NCBI GenBank assembly: GCA_963082975.1
Contig: OY720346.1
Location: 32,668,720 to 32,732,719 of the forward strand
Source: Labia minor
Taxonomy: Eukaryota > Arthropoda > Insecta > Dermaptera > Spongiphoridae
Direction: 5' to 3'
DNA: 64,000 bases
Positions 1 to 54,663 of this stretch are shown piece by piece. A program made the position numbers and the translations under genes. The notes under the pieces were generated by a model. That model saw only the letters and a list, made by a program, of their open reading frames with translations, was not told the origin of the DNA and made no database searches. The stretch's first letter is position 1, and each line of letters starts with the position of its first letter.

Positions 1-885
1 TTTATAAAATATTAAAAATTTGACTTTATATTAAAAAATCTTAGAAATCTATAAAATAGAAGTAAATTTAATTGATTAATTTATAAATGAAAATCACTAT
101 TTTTTTCGGAAACAGTAAAAAATAACCACTATTTTTCTTAATAAAATTTTAATTAATCTTTATAAAATTATTGAAAATTTCAAATTAAGCATTTTTTAAT
201 AAATAAAAAAATTTTTCTTACCACCTTATTTTATAATTTTGTATAATTTATATTAAGTATTAATCCGTACAAGGATCCATTGTTCTAATCATAAAACAAC
301 TTCATCCTACTTAGGCGGCAAGCCACCGATAGGCGCTATCCTTTCGTAGAATGTTTAAACGTCAGTTTTTTTTTTTGGAGGAATCCATTTTGAAAATTCG
401 CACTTTTAAGTTTTTCCCTAATATTTTATAATGAATAAAATTTTCTGATATTAAAGAAAATTTTATCTAACATTGATATATAGTTTAATCAAATATCGTT
501 AAGTCAATTTTTAAGTAAATTGCAAAAAGTGTAAAATGATGAAAAATAGGACTTCCGGTTAAGTGTTTTTAGCGAAAAAGTCAATTTCAAACACATTTTT
601 GTTTTTGAGCTTTCCTATAGACCACTTTGAAGGATTATAACCCAAAAAACCTCAAGGAGCCTGAAGATATTTCGATTAAAAACCGTTGAATTTGAATTTT
701 TGACTGATCGAAATACTTCTCCTTACTATATTGGTATATATACTTAAATAGATAAGTGAAAGTAAAAATTAATAGTGATTGATAAAAGAAATAAAATTAT
801 CAAAATAAACGCAAATTAATTAATTCATATAGTTAAAAATATTTGCAATTCTTATAATTATAAAATAAACTAAATGTTGGCATAC
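1..885. other. Chinmo intron and repeat-like DNA
   Basis: No coding exon is seen here. It lies downstream of the last visible chinmo donor (minus strand, GT at 885-884), so it is read as intron. About 290-745 is less A+T-rich and looks like old interspersed repeat, with phrases such as the short G+C-rich block at 311-356. The rest is A+T-rich with no recognisable feature. Confidence 0.5.
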
Positions 886-3829
886 CATCAGGGGTGGCTA
901 CACCACTTGTTTTATGACTTGGAGAGAGTTTTAAATTTGTTGGAGCCGATGATGTCGAGGTCGAGTTCCAGGCATTAACTCCACCGGCCCCAGGAGGAGA
1001 TTTATCTGTTGATGTAAAAGATATATTTCCACTGGATGGTGTATTGGCGCTCCCTTCTCTAGTATTAGCACCTCCACTATTGCTGGTTCCGCTTCCGGCA
1101 GCAGAACCTCCACCCGCACCAACGTTTCCATTGCCACCGCTACCTCCGGTACCCCCATTACCTCCAGGAGTATCAACTAGATCATCCCCGGGTGCTGAGG
1201 GCGCTCCGCTGGTATTACTACCCTGTTCAAGTTTGATGCGGAGATCTAAAAAACATATTTTTGAATAAATTAAAAATTACCGGATAATTTTTAATCAAAT
1301 TAAATTTATTTAATTCTTCAAGAATTTTAACTAACCAGTTTGTCATTTAAAAACCTTTAGGTTAGAGAACTTTTAATATTAAATAAAAAAAATTAATAGA
1401 TTAATAATTTAAGATTAATTAAATATGTTAAATAGAAATAATAAATAATTTAAAACACAATTAATAATAGATTAATTAAATTTGATTTAGTAAAGATAGT
1501 TATTTATATTAAAATAAAATTAAATTAAATTTATCAGTTTCATAAATGGTGAAAGTATTTGTAAAAATTATCAAAAAAAATAATAAAAAAAAAAATTTTA
1601 CCTTCGGGGCAGCTAGATCCCGAATCATGACCCGCACGGTGACTATCATGCAAAGTGGACTTATTATTTTCAAGTTGTTGTTGTTGTTGTTGTTGCTCAG
1701 CAGCAGTTCTGTCATAAGAATTAGCAGAATTGGCAGCACCAGTCGAGGCTGGTTCAGGTTTCACATCATATGCAGCAAGGGAAAGGGGAGAGAGTTTTTC
1801 AGGTTTAGATCCATCCCGAAGAACAGATGCACGAACAGACTCTTGTTGAATGACCTAAAAATTCAAATTTAAATTAATATTAAGATTTATTATGTCATTT
1901 GTGTTAATATATTTTTATTCACTTTTTCATATAAATAATGTTTTGAATAAATAAATAGAAAAATTTGTTATTTTTTATCCACTGCAAGGGCATAGACAAA
2001 AATGATAACTATTTATAAATCTAGACAGATGACTATTAAAACAAGGACCCAAAGATGTTCACCTTGGAAATAGGCAATCAAAAATTATTCAAGGATGCAA
2101 CAATTTCTTTAAATTAAAAAAAATCATAATTTATGTTTTTATTACTAAATAAATTAAAAAAAGGAAAAATAATTAGCCAATAAAAAATGAATATTGTTAG
2201 ATAGAATAATGGGGTTTATTTTTTTTATTTAAATACTACTTTGTTTATATAATCTTATTTGTAATTATTTAAATTTTACAATTCATTCTATGAGTAAAAT
2301 TCCTAATATAATTTAGAATAAAAAGAGGATAAAAAAAATGTTTTATTTTTATATAGTAATGGTACAGTTATCTTTTTACTAATAGAATTTTGGTTATGAA
2401 TATGTTTTACTATTTTATCGAAAATTTGTTCAGAAAGTTGTCTAAACAAATGATGAGAAAAATAGTTATGTTTAAATGTTGACTAAATTAAATATTAGAA
2501 ATGATAAGAGGATGCAATCATGAAGAAAAGAACTGATTAAGATATATGAGATCCAGATTTCAATTTAATATTAAAATTTTCAAAGATCGAAAAGTAAAAA
2601 TAAAAATATTAAAATTAATTGATATTATTTTGTCAAGATTATTATTAACCTCTGAAGAGCTGCGATGATGACGCTTGCGTGGATTTGTTTCATAATGAGA
2701 TGGGGTAGATGCAGCTGCAGCTGCAGCTGCAGCGGCCGCAGCAGCTGCTGCAGAGGCTGGCACCCGTTGCTCATAGGACGGTCGGTAATGAGGCGGATGC
2801 ATTGTATATGGAGAGTAGCTAGATGAGGAAGTAGGATTATGAGAAAGGTGTGTAGTGGGTGGTGTATCTTCGGAATGGGATGCGGGAGATGCATCTTTTG
2901 CTCGGCAAATATCTGTTTTGAGTGATTTAACTCCACGTGAAGGGTCCAGGTGACCTTCACTAGATGGATGGCCAGCTAACGAGGTCATTGGAGGTAATTG
3001 TCCCTGAACTACTGCAAGTTTCTCATGTTCAATTGAGAGACCCTTCACCTAAAAAACAAAAATAAAAATTTTTTCTTTAGAATAATATTCAATAAAAATT
3101 TTTGTTTTTATAAATAAAAACTAAAATTTCCTATAAAATTATTTTTTACCTGAAGGTTATCTGCTGCTTTTAGAAAAGATGTGAGACTTTCTTGTGAAAC
3201 ATGCACTTCACCTTTGTACATGAACTCAAGTAAAGCTGACATATTTTGTGAACTTGTTCCATCTAAAATGACAAGTAAACTTGGACATGGGGGTGCTGTT
3301 TCGAAAAGATCTTGAAAATGTTTGCTGCATGCTGCCAAGATTAACTTGTGAGCTTTAAAAGTAACACCTGTAATACAAACAAAAAAAAAATTGAAATATT
3401 TAATGATAAATAGGATTGATTAAAATTTGTTAGATATTGTACAATATATGGATTTAATAAATAAATTTTAACTTTTGAAATAAAATATATATAATATTTA
3501 TACAACTAAAACTGTCAAATTTATAAATATTAGAACAAAATATCAAATTTTACTCTTTATATTTTCCCCTCTTTAAATATTGAATTTGAGTTATTTCAAT
3601 TAATATGTTTAAAATTAAAAAAAAAAAAATAATAAACATTTATTTCAATTAAAAAATTATTTTGAAAAAATCAATTTTATAGATATTTTTAAATTTAAAT
3701 AGAAATGTTACCTTCACAAAATAATGTGACATCAGCTAAATTTTCTGAATTGAAAAGATTTCCAAATGAGGTAGCTAGGTTACTGCCAAAACTACTCCAC
3801 TTAAGACAAAACTGCTGCTGCGAATCCAT
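886..3829 (-). CDS. chinmo: Chinmo-like BTB transcription factor, 5' exons (partial)
   Basis: Minus-strand gene with five coding exons at 3829-3712, 3367-3150, 3048-2650, 1854-1602 and 1245-886. All junctions are GT-AG and in phase, giving 449 codons before the model leaves the window. Residues 1-115 form a BTB/POZ domain of the TTK type: FCLKW near the start, FKAHKLILAACS, then EFMYKGEVHVSQ and LQVKGLS. These phrases match Drosophila Chinmo better than Fru, Ttk or Lola as I recall them. The rest is low complexity: 14 Ala in exon 3, 7 Gln in exon 4, and a Gly/Ser/Asn-rich exon 5. Two sumoylation-type motifs are visible, VKPE (276-279) and IKLE (333-336). The start is the first ATG after an acceptor at 3851-3850. 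Known Chinmo proteins carry C2H2 zinc fingers near the C terminus; these are expected beyond position 1. It is likely a nuclear temporal-identity regulator. Another TTK-type BTB paralogue is the main alternative. Confidence 0.8.
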
Positions 3830-3849
3830 TCCAGATTGGAATGTATATA

Positions 3850-5047
3850 CTAAAAAAAAACAGATACATAAATAATCTAAATTAACTGTATATTTTTTTA
3901 TAGAAAATAAGAGGAATTCATAAATATGAAAACAAATATTTTTCTTTTAATTCTATTTAAAGTAAGTGACATTCAAATGATCAAGTTACAAAATAATTTT
4001 TACCAATTAGATTAAAAGATTTTGTAAATTTGGAAACAACGCTAAGCCATTTTCAATCGCTCACCAATCGATTCATCAAGCGACAGAAGGGGGAGGGGGA
4101 GGGGTTAATTAAAATCAAATGACATTTTCAGATAATTTTCACTTAAGTAAACATAAATGGGTTTTGAAGTACTGTAATGAAAATGATTTGATAGGAATGT
4201 AAATGTGCCAATGAAATTGAATGGCAAAAGGCAATTCTCAAGGTAACAAATCACACGCATGCAACCATCTTGCTTTGACACGAATCACGCAACGCGAATC
4301 TTAGGCCTATTGGATGCCTTTTTTTGCAAACAAAATGTCGCCTCAAAGTGATTAATCACAATCTTATCATCCATTGAATCACAAATTTAAAATACAAAAC
4401 ACTAATCCAAGTACCTTAAATAGGTCCGTCGCTATCTATAAATAATTTAATTTCTCTAACCCGTGCATAAAAAGAAATGTTGGTGAGGTCTACTGCGCGG
4501 ATCGGCCGGAAGCACTTGTGTGTGTGTGCAACTTGGAAACATTCATTGCAAGCTTTGCAAAACCACCACGGGACAAACAAAATTAAATTTAACGTAAATT
4601 GTTAACTCATTTTTATAATTATTATTATATTTATTTAATTTATTTGTAATCTAATTAAAGATTTATTTTTCCTTTAATATAAACATTAAAGAAAATATTA
4701 AAAAAAATTCGCATGTTTAGTGGCGCTTGATGTTGAAATGCAAAAATAAATGAATGGGTTATTTGCTACAATCTCAATGCTATCGTTTAACTCTTTGATA
4801 CTGGGAAATAATCTCAAATTATAGGGTCAAATCACATCTAAACATCTAATTTTAATTCAATATTGACAGAATTTTTATGACTACAAAAATAATTATTTTA
4901 TGAATTAATGTGTTTTCATTTAAAATAATAAGGCAAAAATTTTAAATTTCATGTAAATTAATTGCATGTAAATTTATTTTTGATAACATTAAAATTTATT
5001 TATAAATATATTCTTAATAATTTAACAAATTATCTCTCAATTACATT

Positions 5048-5099
<52 letters not shown>

Positions 5100-5421
5100 G
5101 AGCTAAATTCAAAATATTTAAGTAAGAAAAATAAATAAAGTATAAATTATTTAAATAATCATTTATAAATTCAAATCAAATAATAGTAAATTTTTTTATT
5201 AAAAGAATAAAACATTAAAAATAATAATTTTAAATATATATTAACTAAAATAACATTCAGTATACTAGCTATATATAATTTATTAAACAATAAATAGCTA
5301 ACTTCACTCTCTTAATATTATCACTTTTAGCAGACGCCATTTGTAGCATCTTAAATTATTTTAAATTTATAATTTTATTATATAAATTTACATTTAAGTC
5401 TTACTTTAATTAATAACAAAA
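3850..5421. promoter_or_regulatory. Divergent intergenic region between chinmo and UQCRFS1
   Basis: About 1.6 kb separates the chinmo first coding exon (minus) from the Rieske start codon (plus), so it should hold both promoters. The stretch 4030-4110 and 4240-4575 is clearly richer in G+C, including a CCGGAAG ETS-like core near 4507 and a GT-repeat next to it, and may contain chinmo 5' UTR. A long TA microsatellite occupies roughly 5050-5094. No clear TATA box was assigned. Confidence 0.4.
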
Positions 5422-7230
5422 ATGATGAAAGCAGTAGGAAAATCTGGTAGTTTATCACCATTTTTAAAATCAACTACAAATGTTTCAAGCACTCATCTTC
5501 GTCAACCATTGAAAAATGTTTCAATTAAATCTAAAACACCAATGGATTTACCAATTTTATTAAAAACTAGCCAGTCCATGAGCGAAGCACTCCCAATTAC
5601 AGGAAAAGTGAGCGGAATGTCTGGACTTTTTGGTATTTTAACCAAAATCATTGAATTATGATGACATATATATATATTATATAACTAAAATATTTTTTTT
5701 TAATTTTAGTTAAATCTCAAGTAAGATATGCTCATACTGATATTCAAATACCTGATTTTTCACCATATAGACGAGATAGCACGCAAAATCCTAATGTTAA
5801 AGCCACTGCAAGTGAAGATTCTCGAAAGTCGTTTACATATATGATTGCTGGAGGTTTGTGTGTATCTAAATAATCTAAAAAGTCAATTTAATTAAATATA
5901 TATATAATTGTCATCAAATGATGTAAGCTTTTATGAAAATGTTATTTTTGACATTTCTTCAATTCTGTCAATATCTTAAAATTGTATAATGTAGTAAATA
6001 CAATTATTAAAATATAATATAAACATTACATTTATAAATGTACAAACTCTTTAAAAATATTTCATTTAATAAATTTAATAAGATATGGAGTATTGAGGAA
6101 TGTGGTTTTCCGAGTTTAGAAGCGTCTCAGAGATAAATAGAATAATAGTGACATAAAAAATGAAACTCCTTTTCGTTATTTTATTTATTCTTTATTTGTA
6201 GGTTCCGCTTTAGTTGGAGCTTATGCTGCAAAATCTTTAGTCACTCAATTTGTAAGCAGTATGAGTGCATCAGCGGACGTTTTAGCTCTTGCTAAAATTG
6301 AAATTAAATTAAATGATATTCCTGAAGGAAAAAGTGTTACTTTTAAATGGCGTGGAAAACCACTTTTTATTCGACATAGGTAAATAAGAGATTTTTATAA
6401 CTGTTTTAATATCTATTTATTGTATCAAAATTTAAATATAACTATTATTTAAAGAACAAGCTCTGAAATATCGACGGAACAATCTGTGAATGTTTCTCAA
6501 CTTCGAGATCCTGAACATGACAATCAACGAACTCAAAAACCTGAATGGCTCGTTGTCATTGGAGTTTGTACCCATTTAGGATGTGTACCTATCGCAAATG
6601 CAGGTAAATATATTCTAATAAGAAATAATAAAAATTAAAAAATAAATGGAGAGTGCTCAAAAAAAACTCTTTATGATGAAATGATGAATTTTTGGATCAA
6701 GAAATAAATAATATAAAGTCAAAATTAGTTAATCAAAATTCTTTAACACAATACTTCAGAAAAAAAAAATTTTATCCAAAAAGTATGATATTTTTAGTAA
6801 TTAAATTGTGATCGATAACAGTGTTATAAACAATTCTATAACAAAAATAAGAATTATAAGATATGAAAATTTGTAGAAACCATGTTATCGTATTTAAAGG
6901 GTGGTAGCCATTTTCAAGATTTTCAAAATTGTAACTCAAAAACTAAGAGACTAATTTTTTTCGGGCAGTCTTGAACTCACATATCTTCTGTTCATTTATC
7001 TATTAGTTTTTTGACATCTTGGATATATATATAGATATAGCAAATGAAATTAATAAAAGTATATAATTTGTATATCAAAATTTATTTTAGGTGATTTCAA
7101 TGGATATTATTGTCCGTGTCATGGATCGCATTATGATGCATCTGGAAGAATTCGCAAAGGACCAGCACCACTCAATCTTGAAGTTCCTTATTATGAATTC
7201 CCCTCAGAGGAACTTCTGGTTGTCGGCTAG
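5422..7230 (+). CDS. UQCRFS1: Cytochrome b-c1 complex Rieske iron-sulfur subunit
   Basis: Nuclear gene for the Rieske protein of mitochondrial complex III, which passes electrons from ubiquinol to cytochrome c1 through a 2Fe-2S cluster. Five exons (5422-5632, 5710-5853, 6202-6379, 6455-6603, 7091-7230) have GT-AG borders and consistent phase, encoding 273 aa, close to the 274 aa of the human protein. The N terminus is a basic, Ser/Thr-rich presequence, followed by the [15 protein letters not shown] segment, the single membrane helix and the flexible hinge ([11 protein letters not shown]). The cluster-binding boxes are CTHLGC (216-221) and CPCHGS (235-240), with all expected Cys and His present. 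The protein ends in VVG like its relatives. Two adjacent ATG codons open the frame; the first is used. Nothing is broken. Drosophila calls the gene RFeSP. Confidence 0.97.
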
Positions 7231-9347
7231 AACTAGTTACTTAACTTTAGGAATAATTATTTGAAAAAAGTTAATTGTATATATAAATATAAATCGAATA
7301 TACATGAAAAAAATTAAAATGACATATTTGAACATTTAGTTTTTTAATATTTAATATATATATATTAAATGTTAATTACTTTATTCGGTTGTTTATTTTC
7401 AAAATATTTTATTTATTAAAAATATTGTAAATCATTGTAAAAAACTATCTATATAAAGTAAATAAAAAAAATAAAAAATATTACATATATTATTTTTATT
7501 TAAAGTATCAGTGGAGTGACAAACGTTTGATTATTATTATATTTAATATTTTTTTAGTTTTTGTCTATAAAAGGAAAATTTTATATTCAAGGGTTGTTAC
7601 TAGTATATAAATATAAAATTACTAGCAAAATACCTGCGCTTCGCAGAACTGTCTTTAAAATTTTAATTTAAGATAAAATTAAACCTTTTTAATATATATA
7701 ACATTATATATACAAAACGTAGAATTTGTAAATGATAACAATATTCAAGAAGAATTTAAATCTAGTTTGCAATCGGGTAACGAGGAGTTAATTAATTGAA
7801 TATTTGTAGATGATGTTTATTAAATGTAAGAGATAATTTTTAATTATATTTTAAAATAAATATTAATTAGAAACTGTCGTTATTAAGAAATCACAAAATA
7901 TAATATGTGTAATATATATAATATTATATGTTATAATCTCTATCTATTTATCTATCTCTGTGGCTGTACGGAACTCAAAAGTTCTTGACCACAGCAATCT
8001 CATTTCTCCAAGTTTCCCTATCCTGAGCTACAACCATCCAAGTCCTACGTTGTCCACTCACCGCGTCCTTGGTCTTCCAAGCGGACGTTTCCCAATCGAC
8101 TGATTATAATATAATAATATTAATACAAATATTTTCATTATATGTATTGATAATATTGATATTAATAATTATATTCATATAAATGTTTTCCAAATCCACC
8201 TTGAATCATTATAATTATTGATTTGGTTATATATTGATACCTGTTATTAATTACTTTAGTAAAAAAAAAATAAAATTATTTATTATTATTTATTAGATCT
8301 ATATAGATCGATGAAGGGTTTTCAATTTGACAGAAAAGAGTTCACGGATCTTTTGAGATACATGATATACTTGTCTCTATATTTTAAATGAAGGCATAGA
8401 ATTTTCATCAACGATTTGGATAGTACCAAAGACCTCATTTGAAATTCAAATCGAGTCATAATTCCATAGGTGAGAGGCTTAAGCATGACAGGAAATAGTT
8501 CACTCTTATATTGTTCCTGTGTGGTATAGTAAAGTGGTAATTATCTCCTGTACCTTGAAACTGTCTCATAAGAGACAATGTTTCGCCGGATATCAAGAGT
8601 GATAATGAGTAATATGGCCGTGCATTATGTAACTCAAAGAATGGAAGTACCATATACGGGCTTAGAAACCGCTCGGTGACAGTTCTATAACCGATAATGA
8701 TCACTTCGGTAGACAAGTTAATGGGTTTACGGTTTCAACGATATAGAAAATATATGAAGAAATAAATTTATTGAAAGAAATTAAAAATTAAAAACACCAC
8801 ATATATTTTCTTAAAATATAAATGAATTAATTAATATTACTTTATAATAAAAATAATAAAAAATATATATTAAAAAACTTAAGTAAAAGTTGAAAAATAT
8901 ATCAATTGAAGCTGACCAATTAAAAAATAAATTAAGTCTATTTGTAAAGTTTACGCAATCATAACAAACGATCAGATTTGTTCATTAAAAAATCGATATC
9001 TATGAGGGTAGTTCGAAAAGGTTTCGATACCCAAGTTTTTAGAATTTTTTGTAATTTTCTAATTAGATCGCTTAAATGTAACATGAACAGGCACTTTGAT
9101 TTAAAAATGACAATAAGATATGAATAAATAAATAAACATTTTATATCATATGAACGTATAAAAAATTTTTAACTCCATACGTTTTTGAAAATAAATATGA
9201 AAATACATAATATAAAATTTTAGAAGAAAAGTGTTTTAATTTTTATTTGTGTATTAAAAAATATAATTATGGTAAAATTAATAAATGTTGAGGAAGGAAA
9301 TGAGTGAAAGTTGATAATGTGAGTAGAGATGTGTAGGAGGGGGGGAG
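7231..9347. other. Intergenic DNA between UQCRFS1 and Alk
   Basis: About 2.1 kb of mostly A+T-rich DNA. An AATAAA hexamer near 7460 may serve the Rieske transcript. It holds a LINE 3' fragment (listed separately). It also holds a less A+T-rich island at about 8330-8720 with an open minus-strand frame of 86 codons that I do not recognise and that has no splice context, so I do not call it a gene. Confidence 0.5.
7965..8105 (-). mobile_element. LINE 3' end fragment
   Basis: Read on the minus strand this matches the extreme C terminus of a non-LTR retrotransposon ORF2: a GRPRTRW-like phrase followed by a TWRN...A..KNF phrase. The same ending recurs at 46.2-46.6, 58.0 and 62.5-62.7 kb. Frameshifts and stops interrupt it, so it is dead. 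Confidence 0.6.
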
Positions 9348-9750
9348 GTGGATGTTTGTAAATGCAAAAGTGTTTGCCCATTTCGACCCCTTGGCAATGT
9401 TTCTTTCTGCCGGCACCGTCAGATGGCAGTGTGGGTGGCGCCGGCGACGGGTGCGGGGTGCTTCAAGCGCATCTCCCAATTCTGGTCCAGTAGTCCTCGA
9501 GATGCAGCCTCAACGATCACCAGCATCTGATAATTGCTAAACGGCGTGCGCCCTTGTCCTCACCCCTCTTCCCCACCTGCCTGCCAACCACCCCCGTTGT
9601 CTGTTTTTTCGAAAGAGAAGTGAGTGAAAGATTATAAAAAATAAAATAAAAATAAAAAAAAAAATAAAAAAATTAAAAATTGAAAATAAAAATAAAATAA
9701 TACTTCTAAATTGACAGCTCCCTCCAATTCCCTCTCGAATGACGTAGGCA
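9348..9750 (+). promoter_or_regulatory. Candidate Alk 5' UTR and promoter-proximal region
   Basis: A marked G+C-rich island directly upstream of the Alk start codon. A strong donor (GTGAGT at 9620) and an acceptor (AG at 9716-9717) would define a 98-bp 5' UTR intron. Two short overlapping open frames at 9348-9540 would then be upstream ORFs. An in-frame TAG at 9745-9747 precedes the ATG at 9751, supporting that start. The transcription start cannot be placed from sequence alone. Confidence 0.45.
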
Positions 9751-50693
<40,943 letters not shown>

Positions 50694-53303
50694 AAAGGTA
50701 TCTCTATATTTTTTCTTTTTCTATATTAGTTCATTTTATTTATTTTATCTTTTGTTTTGTTAATAATGAATAAAAATTTATTTTTATTTATGAATGTATA
50801 TAATAATATTCCCATTTTCAAAATTCTATTAAGATATTTAAAAAATGATGGATTACAAAAATTTATCTTTAAAAATTACTTCTTTCAGATATGTTCTATT
50901 CGAAAATGCAGTTCATCAATCAATCAAATAATAATTATATATATATAAATAAACATAAACTTTCACAAAATGGCCTAAACTATTTACTTTGATGTGCTAG
51001 TCTACTCTTAAATAAAATAATAATTATAAAAATGGAAAAAAAAGAAACATTTTTTTTGTTTTTTTTTTTTATAGATAGAATTTTCATTAGATGTTGGTGG
51101 TCGCTTTAAGACAAAAATATATATATATATAAAAATAAATAAAAATAATAATGAAAAGGATAAATTTGAATAATAAATAATAAAAAATTACCAAAAAAAA
51201 AAAAATACAAAAAAAAAAAAAATTAAAAAAATATTGAGGGAGTGTGGATGTTAGTGTGAGTGTCTGTGTATGTTTGTGTGTGTGTGAGAGAGAGAGAGAG
51301 AGAAAGAACAAAATTAAATAAATCCTTCATTTTTTTTATATATACGTGTAATGTTTAGATGTATACTTATATATATATATATATATTGTTTCATAAAACA
51401 ATAAAAAAATAATAAAAATCTTTAAATAAATCCCTTTTTATTTTGTCTTTACTAAATAAATATAAATATAAATTTTATAATTAAGGCATACATATTAATT
51501 AAAATTTGTTATGTATAAATTTATTCAGAAAAGAAATTAGAATAAAAAAAATAAATAAAGAACTAAATGAATAAAAAATTTCATGGTTTCCAAATTAAAT
51601 AAATAATAAAGTTTACCCACCAACCTTAATTTATTTAATCATTCGTAACATCCAAACTAAAAATTAGTTTTTATAATCATATTGAAATATTTATTGTTAA
51701 CTGAATTAGGAAATTTCATTCTTTGATTTATTTATTTTGTTTATTAAGAAAATAATTATCTTTTCCTTTTGGGAAATCCGGTCATTTGCTAAAATAAAAA
51801 GAATTTGGGAATCAATGAAATTTAGGGACATTTTTTTTCTTACTATTATAATTTTAGGAAAATCCATTTACATTCATTCTAATTGAAATTTTATATTGAT
51901 AGTCATTTTTGGTTTTATTATTAATATTGTTAATATAAAAATATAATAAATAAACAGGGTATATAGGACTGTGAGATTTAAAATAAAAATATTTTTTCTT
52001 TCTTTTTTTTTTTTGTCTAATTTCTTTGAAATATTTTACTAAACTTTTGAATAAATATTAAATTGTTAATATGTATTAATTAGAGAAATAGTATTCATAA
52101 TTTAAAGAGGAAAATAATCTTATTTAAAATTAAATATTAATTTTATTTTATAATAAACAAAAATTTAAATTGTAAAATTATTATTAATTTTTATAAGGGT
52201 TTTTTTCTTTTATATATAGTGAAAATTTTTATCGTTTATATTTCTATAAACTTACTAAAAAAATCATTAATAATTATTAAATTTTCATTTCATGATTTTT
52301 TTTTAAATTAAAAATACTCTTTGTTGATATCTTTAAGTATATGTCTAAATGTTTAGTGTAGTAATCTGTAATTATTATTATTTATTTAATATTGTATTAT
52401 ATTATAAATTATATGGATAATTATTTTCTTTTTAATTGATTATAAATTATTACGTCCGTAAATAGTACTAAATAAAAAAGTTAATTAGATTAATAATACT
52501 TATAGTTGAAGAAAAATACAAATATATATATTTAATTATTTATTTATAAAATTTTCAATAAGAATGAATGATAATGTAAAAAAATGTTCCTTATTTTGAT
52601 CTCTATTTAATATATATATGTATTATTCTATAAATAAATATATATAAATAAATTGTAAAGCAATTAAAGTTTTATATATATGTAATTATTATTATTATTA
52701 TGTACAAAAAAAAATACAGAGAGTTTATTTACACACACAAACTAACACAAACAAACTAAAAACCAACTAAAGGTTGATTATTTATTTTCATAAATCATCT
52801 CAAAAGATGCTCAAAATTGAGATGCTCAAATTGATACACGAAATAAATAAAATAAAAAAATAAATTTTTTGACCTTATATTGTACTTAAAAAAAATTATT
52901 TTACTTAAGTAACTCATTAATCATTGCTCAATTGTTTTTTTAAGTTATAAGTTTTTGAATATTTTAATTTAATTGATGCGAGTAGATAAAATTAAAATAA
53001 AAATAACTATAAAAATAGAGACAAATTAAGAGTGGAGTACAGACTTTTGTTTTGATATTTAATTCTTTAATATATGATATATATATTAAAAAAAATTATA
53101 TTATTAAAATATATATATTAATTAAGTATTAAATAAAAAAATCTTAATTACCTGATCTATTGAAGAATTTATATATATATATATACTTTTTGAATTATTA
53201 GTACTCTTATAAAAATAAATATTATTATTGTTTGTGTAAATTGTTGTAAAACCAATAATCAAATAATTTTCAATTTATAAGATAATATGGTTTCAATCTT
53301 TTA

Positions 53304-53305
<2 letters not shown>
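50694..53305 (+). other. Alk 3' UTR and downstream DNA
   Basis: The coding stop at 50691-50693 is followed at 50697 by GGTATC and at about 51074 by a T-rich tract ending in ATAG, so a 3' UTR intron is possible. AATAAA hexamers cluster near 51399-51412 and are a plausible poly(A) site. A TG/GA microsatellite lies at about 51270-51302. Beyond about 51450 the DNA is A+T-rich with nothing recognisable. Confidence 0.45.
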
Positions 53306-53341
<36 letters not shown>

Positions 53342-53400
53342 TTATATATTTATATATATATATATATATATGCTTATATATTTATATATATAACTTTTTG
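53306..53400. repeat. TA-rich microsatellite
   Basis: Long TA runs interrupted by two copies of a GCTTATATATTTATATA unit. Polymorphic and slippage-prone. Confidence 0.85.
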
Positions 53401-54045
53401 TTAATTTGATTATGGGGAATATAATAATAGTCAGAATCTCTTGGATGTCTATAAATGAATATATATATGAATTTATATATATATATAAACAACGCTTCTT
53501 AGATTGATCAACCGACAGTTTCACTATTTTAATAACTAAAACGCTTAAATGAAAAACTCTCGGTTAATTATATATAAATAGATTTTCTAAAAAATATAAA
53601 AAAAGAAAAATAATTATTTTGCATTTTTAAAGTATAATACATATTTATTTAATAATATATTATTGTCATTAGAGGGATACAATTTATCAACATTATTTCA
53701 ATGATAAAGAATATTCTGAATGAAATCCGATAAAGTGGATAATATTAAACTTTTTTATTTTAAATGTTTTAATTTTATGTAGAATAGTTGTTCTTTTTAT
53801 ATAAAAAAAATCAGTGTTTTAGTAAATAAAATAATTTTAAAAAAATATGAATATACTTAAAAATGATTTATTGTCTGGTTCATTTAGAACCAATATATGA
53901 AGTTTTATGTTTTCAAAAATATTATATCTACAAAATTTTGTTAAATAAATATAATATATATTATTATTTGTACTATTTTTTATTGACAATAAAAATTTTA
54001 TTTAAATGTTGAACATTCTTATGCATAGTTTATTTTTCCTTTTTT

Positions 54046-54663
54046 ACCGACCGACGATAGTAAGGGAGGTATTGTTTTCTCACCAAATTTCACATGTGGA
54101 GATTTTTACATATCTCCACGAATCATGCATTTTCTTAACAGAAAAAAGTATTTTTAGCATGATGTCTGTCCGTCCGTCCGTCCGTATAGATGTGTACAGC
54201 CTGAACGGCTCAACCGATTTTGATGAAATTTGGTATATTTACTTAATGCATCAGTGGGATGAATTGATCAACTTTTGGTGCAAATCCGGAAACCGGAAGT
54301 GGTAGTATTAGCGATCGACGATAGGAAGCGAAGGGTTATTTTCACACCAAATTTCACATGAGGAGATTTTTTTATATATCACCACGAATCATGCACTTTG
54401 TATTGGTTTTATCCTCGGGAAAATCATATTTATTAGTTTTTTCTTAATTTAAAATTATATGACGTCATCCAGCCATTCATGACGCCACAGTCTGGTCTTA
54501 ATATATATTATAAATAAAATAAAATTAAAAATATTTATGTTATATCCATATGTTTTTTATTGCATTAATAGATATATTAAAATTATTTGAAATTGTTTCT
54601 GTAGCTGGAAATTAATTTACTTCAAACCATCGGTCGGTTCGGACCTGGCCACAGGTCAACTTA
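54046..54663 (+). mobile_element. Helentron/DINE-1-like element B, copy 2
   Basis: Same structure as the copy at 29953: 5' ACCGACCGACG, inverted near the 3' end with one change (54628-54638), then hairpin GACCTGGCCACAGGTC (54642-54657). The CCGT array is shorter here. It is inserted after a T run. Confidence 0.7.

Noticed and set aside
290..360. G+C-rich block resembling a tRNA or structured RNA
   Set aside because: No cloverleaf, no A and B boxes in the right order.
931..1268. Open frames rich in Pro/Leu/Val on both strands
   Set aside because: Shadows of the Gly/Ser-rich chinmo exon 5, which alone keeps phase with its neighbours.
8456..8716. Minus-strand 86-codon open frame in a richer island
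   Set aside because: No family recognised, no splice or promoter context; it may be an old repeat. Kept only as intergenic content.
53306..53400. Regular repeats that might suggest an array of functional sites
   Set aside because: Simple TA microsatellite with slippage variants.
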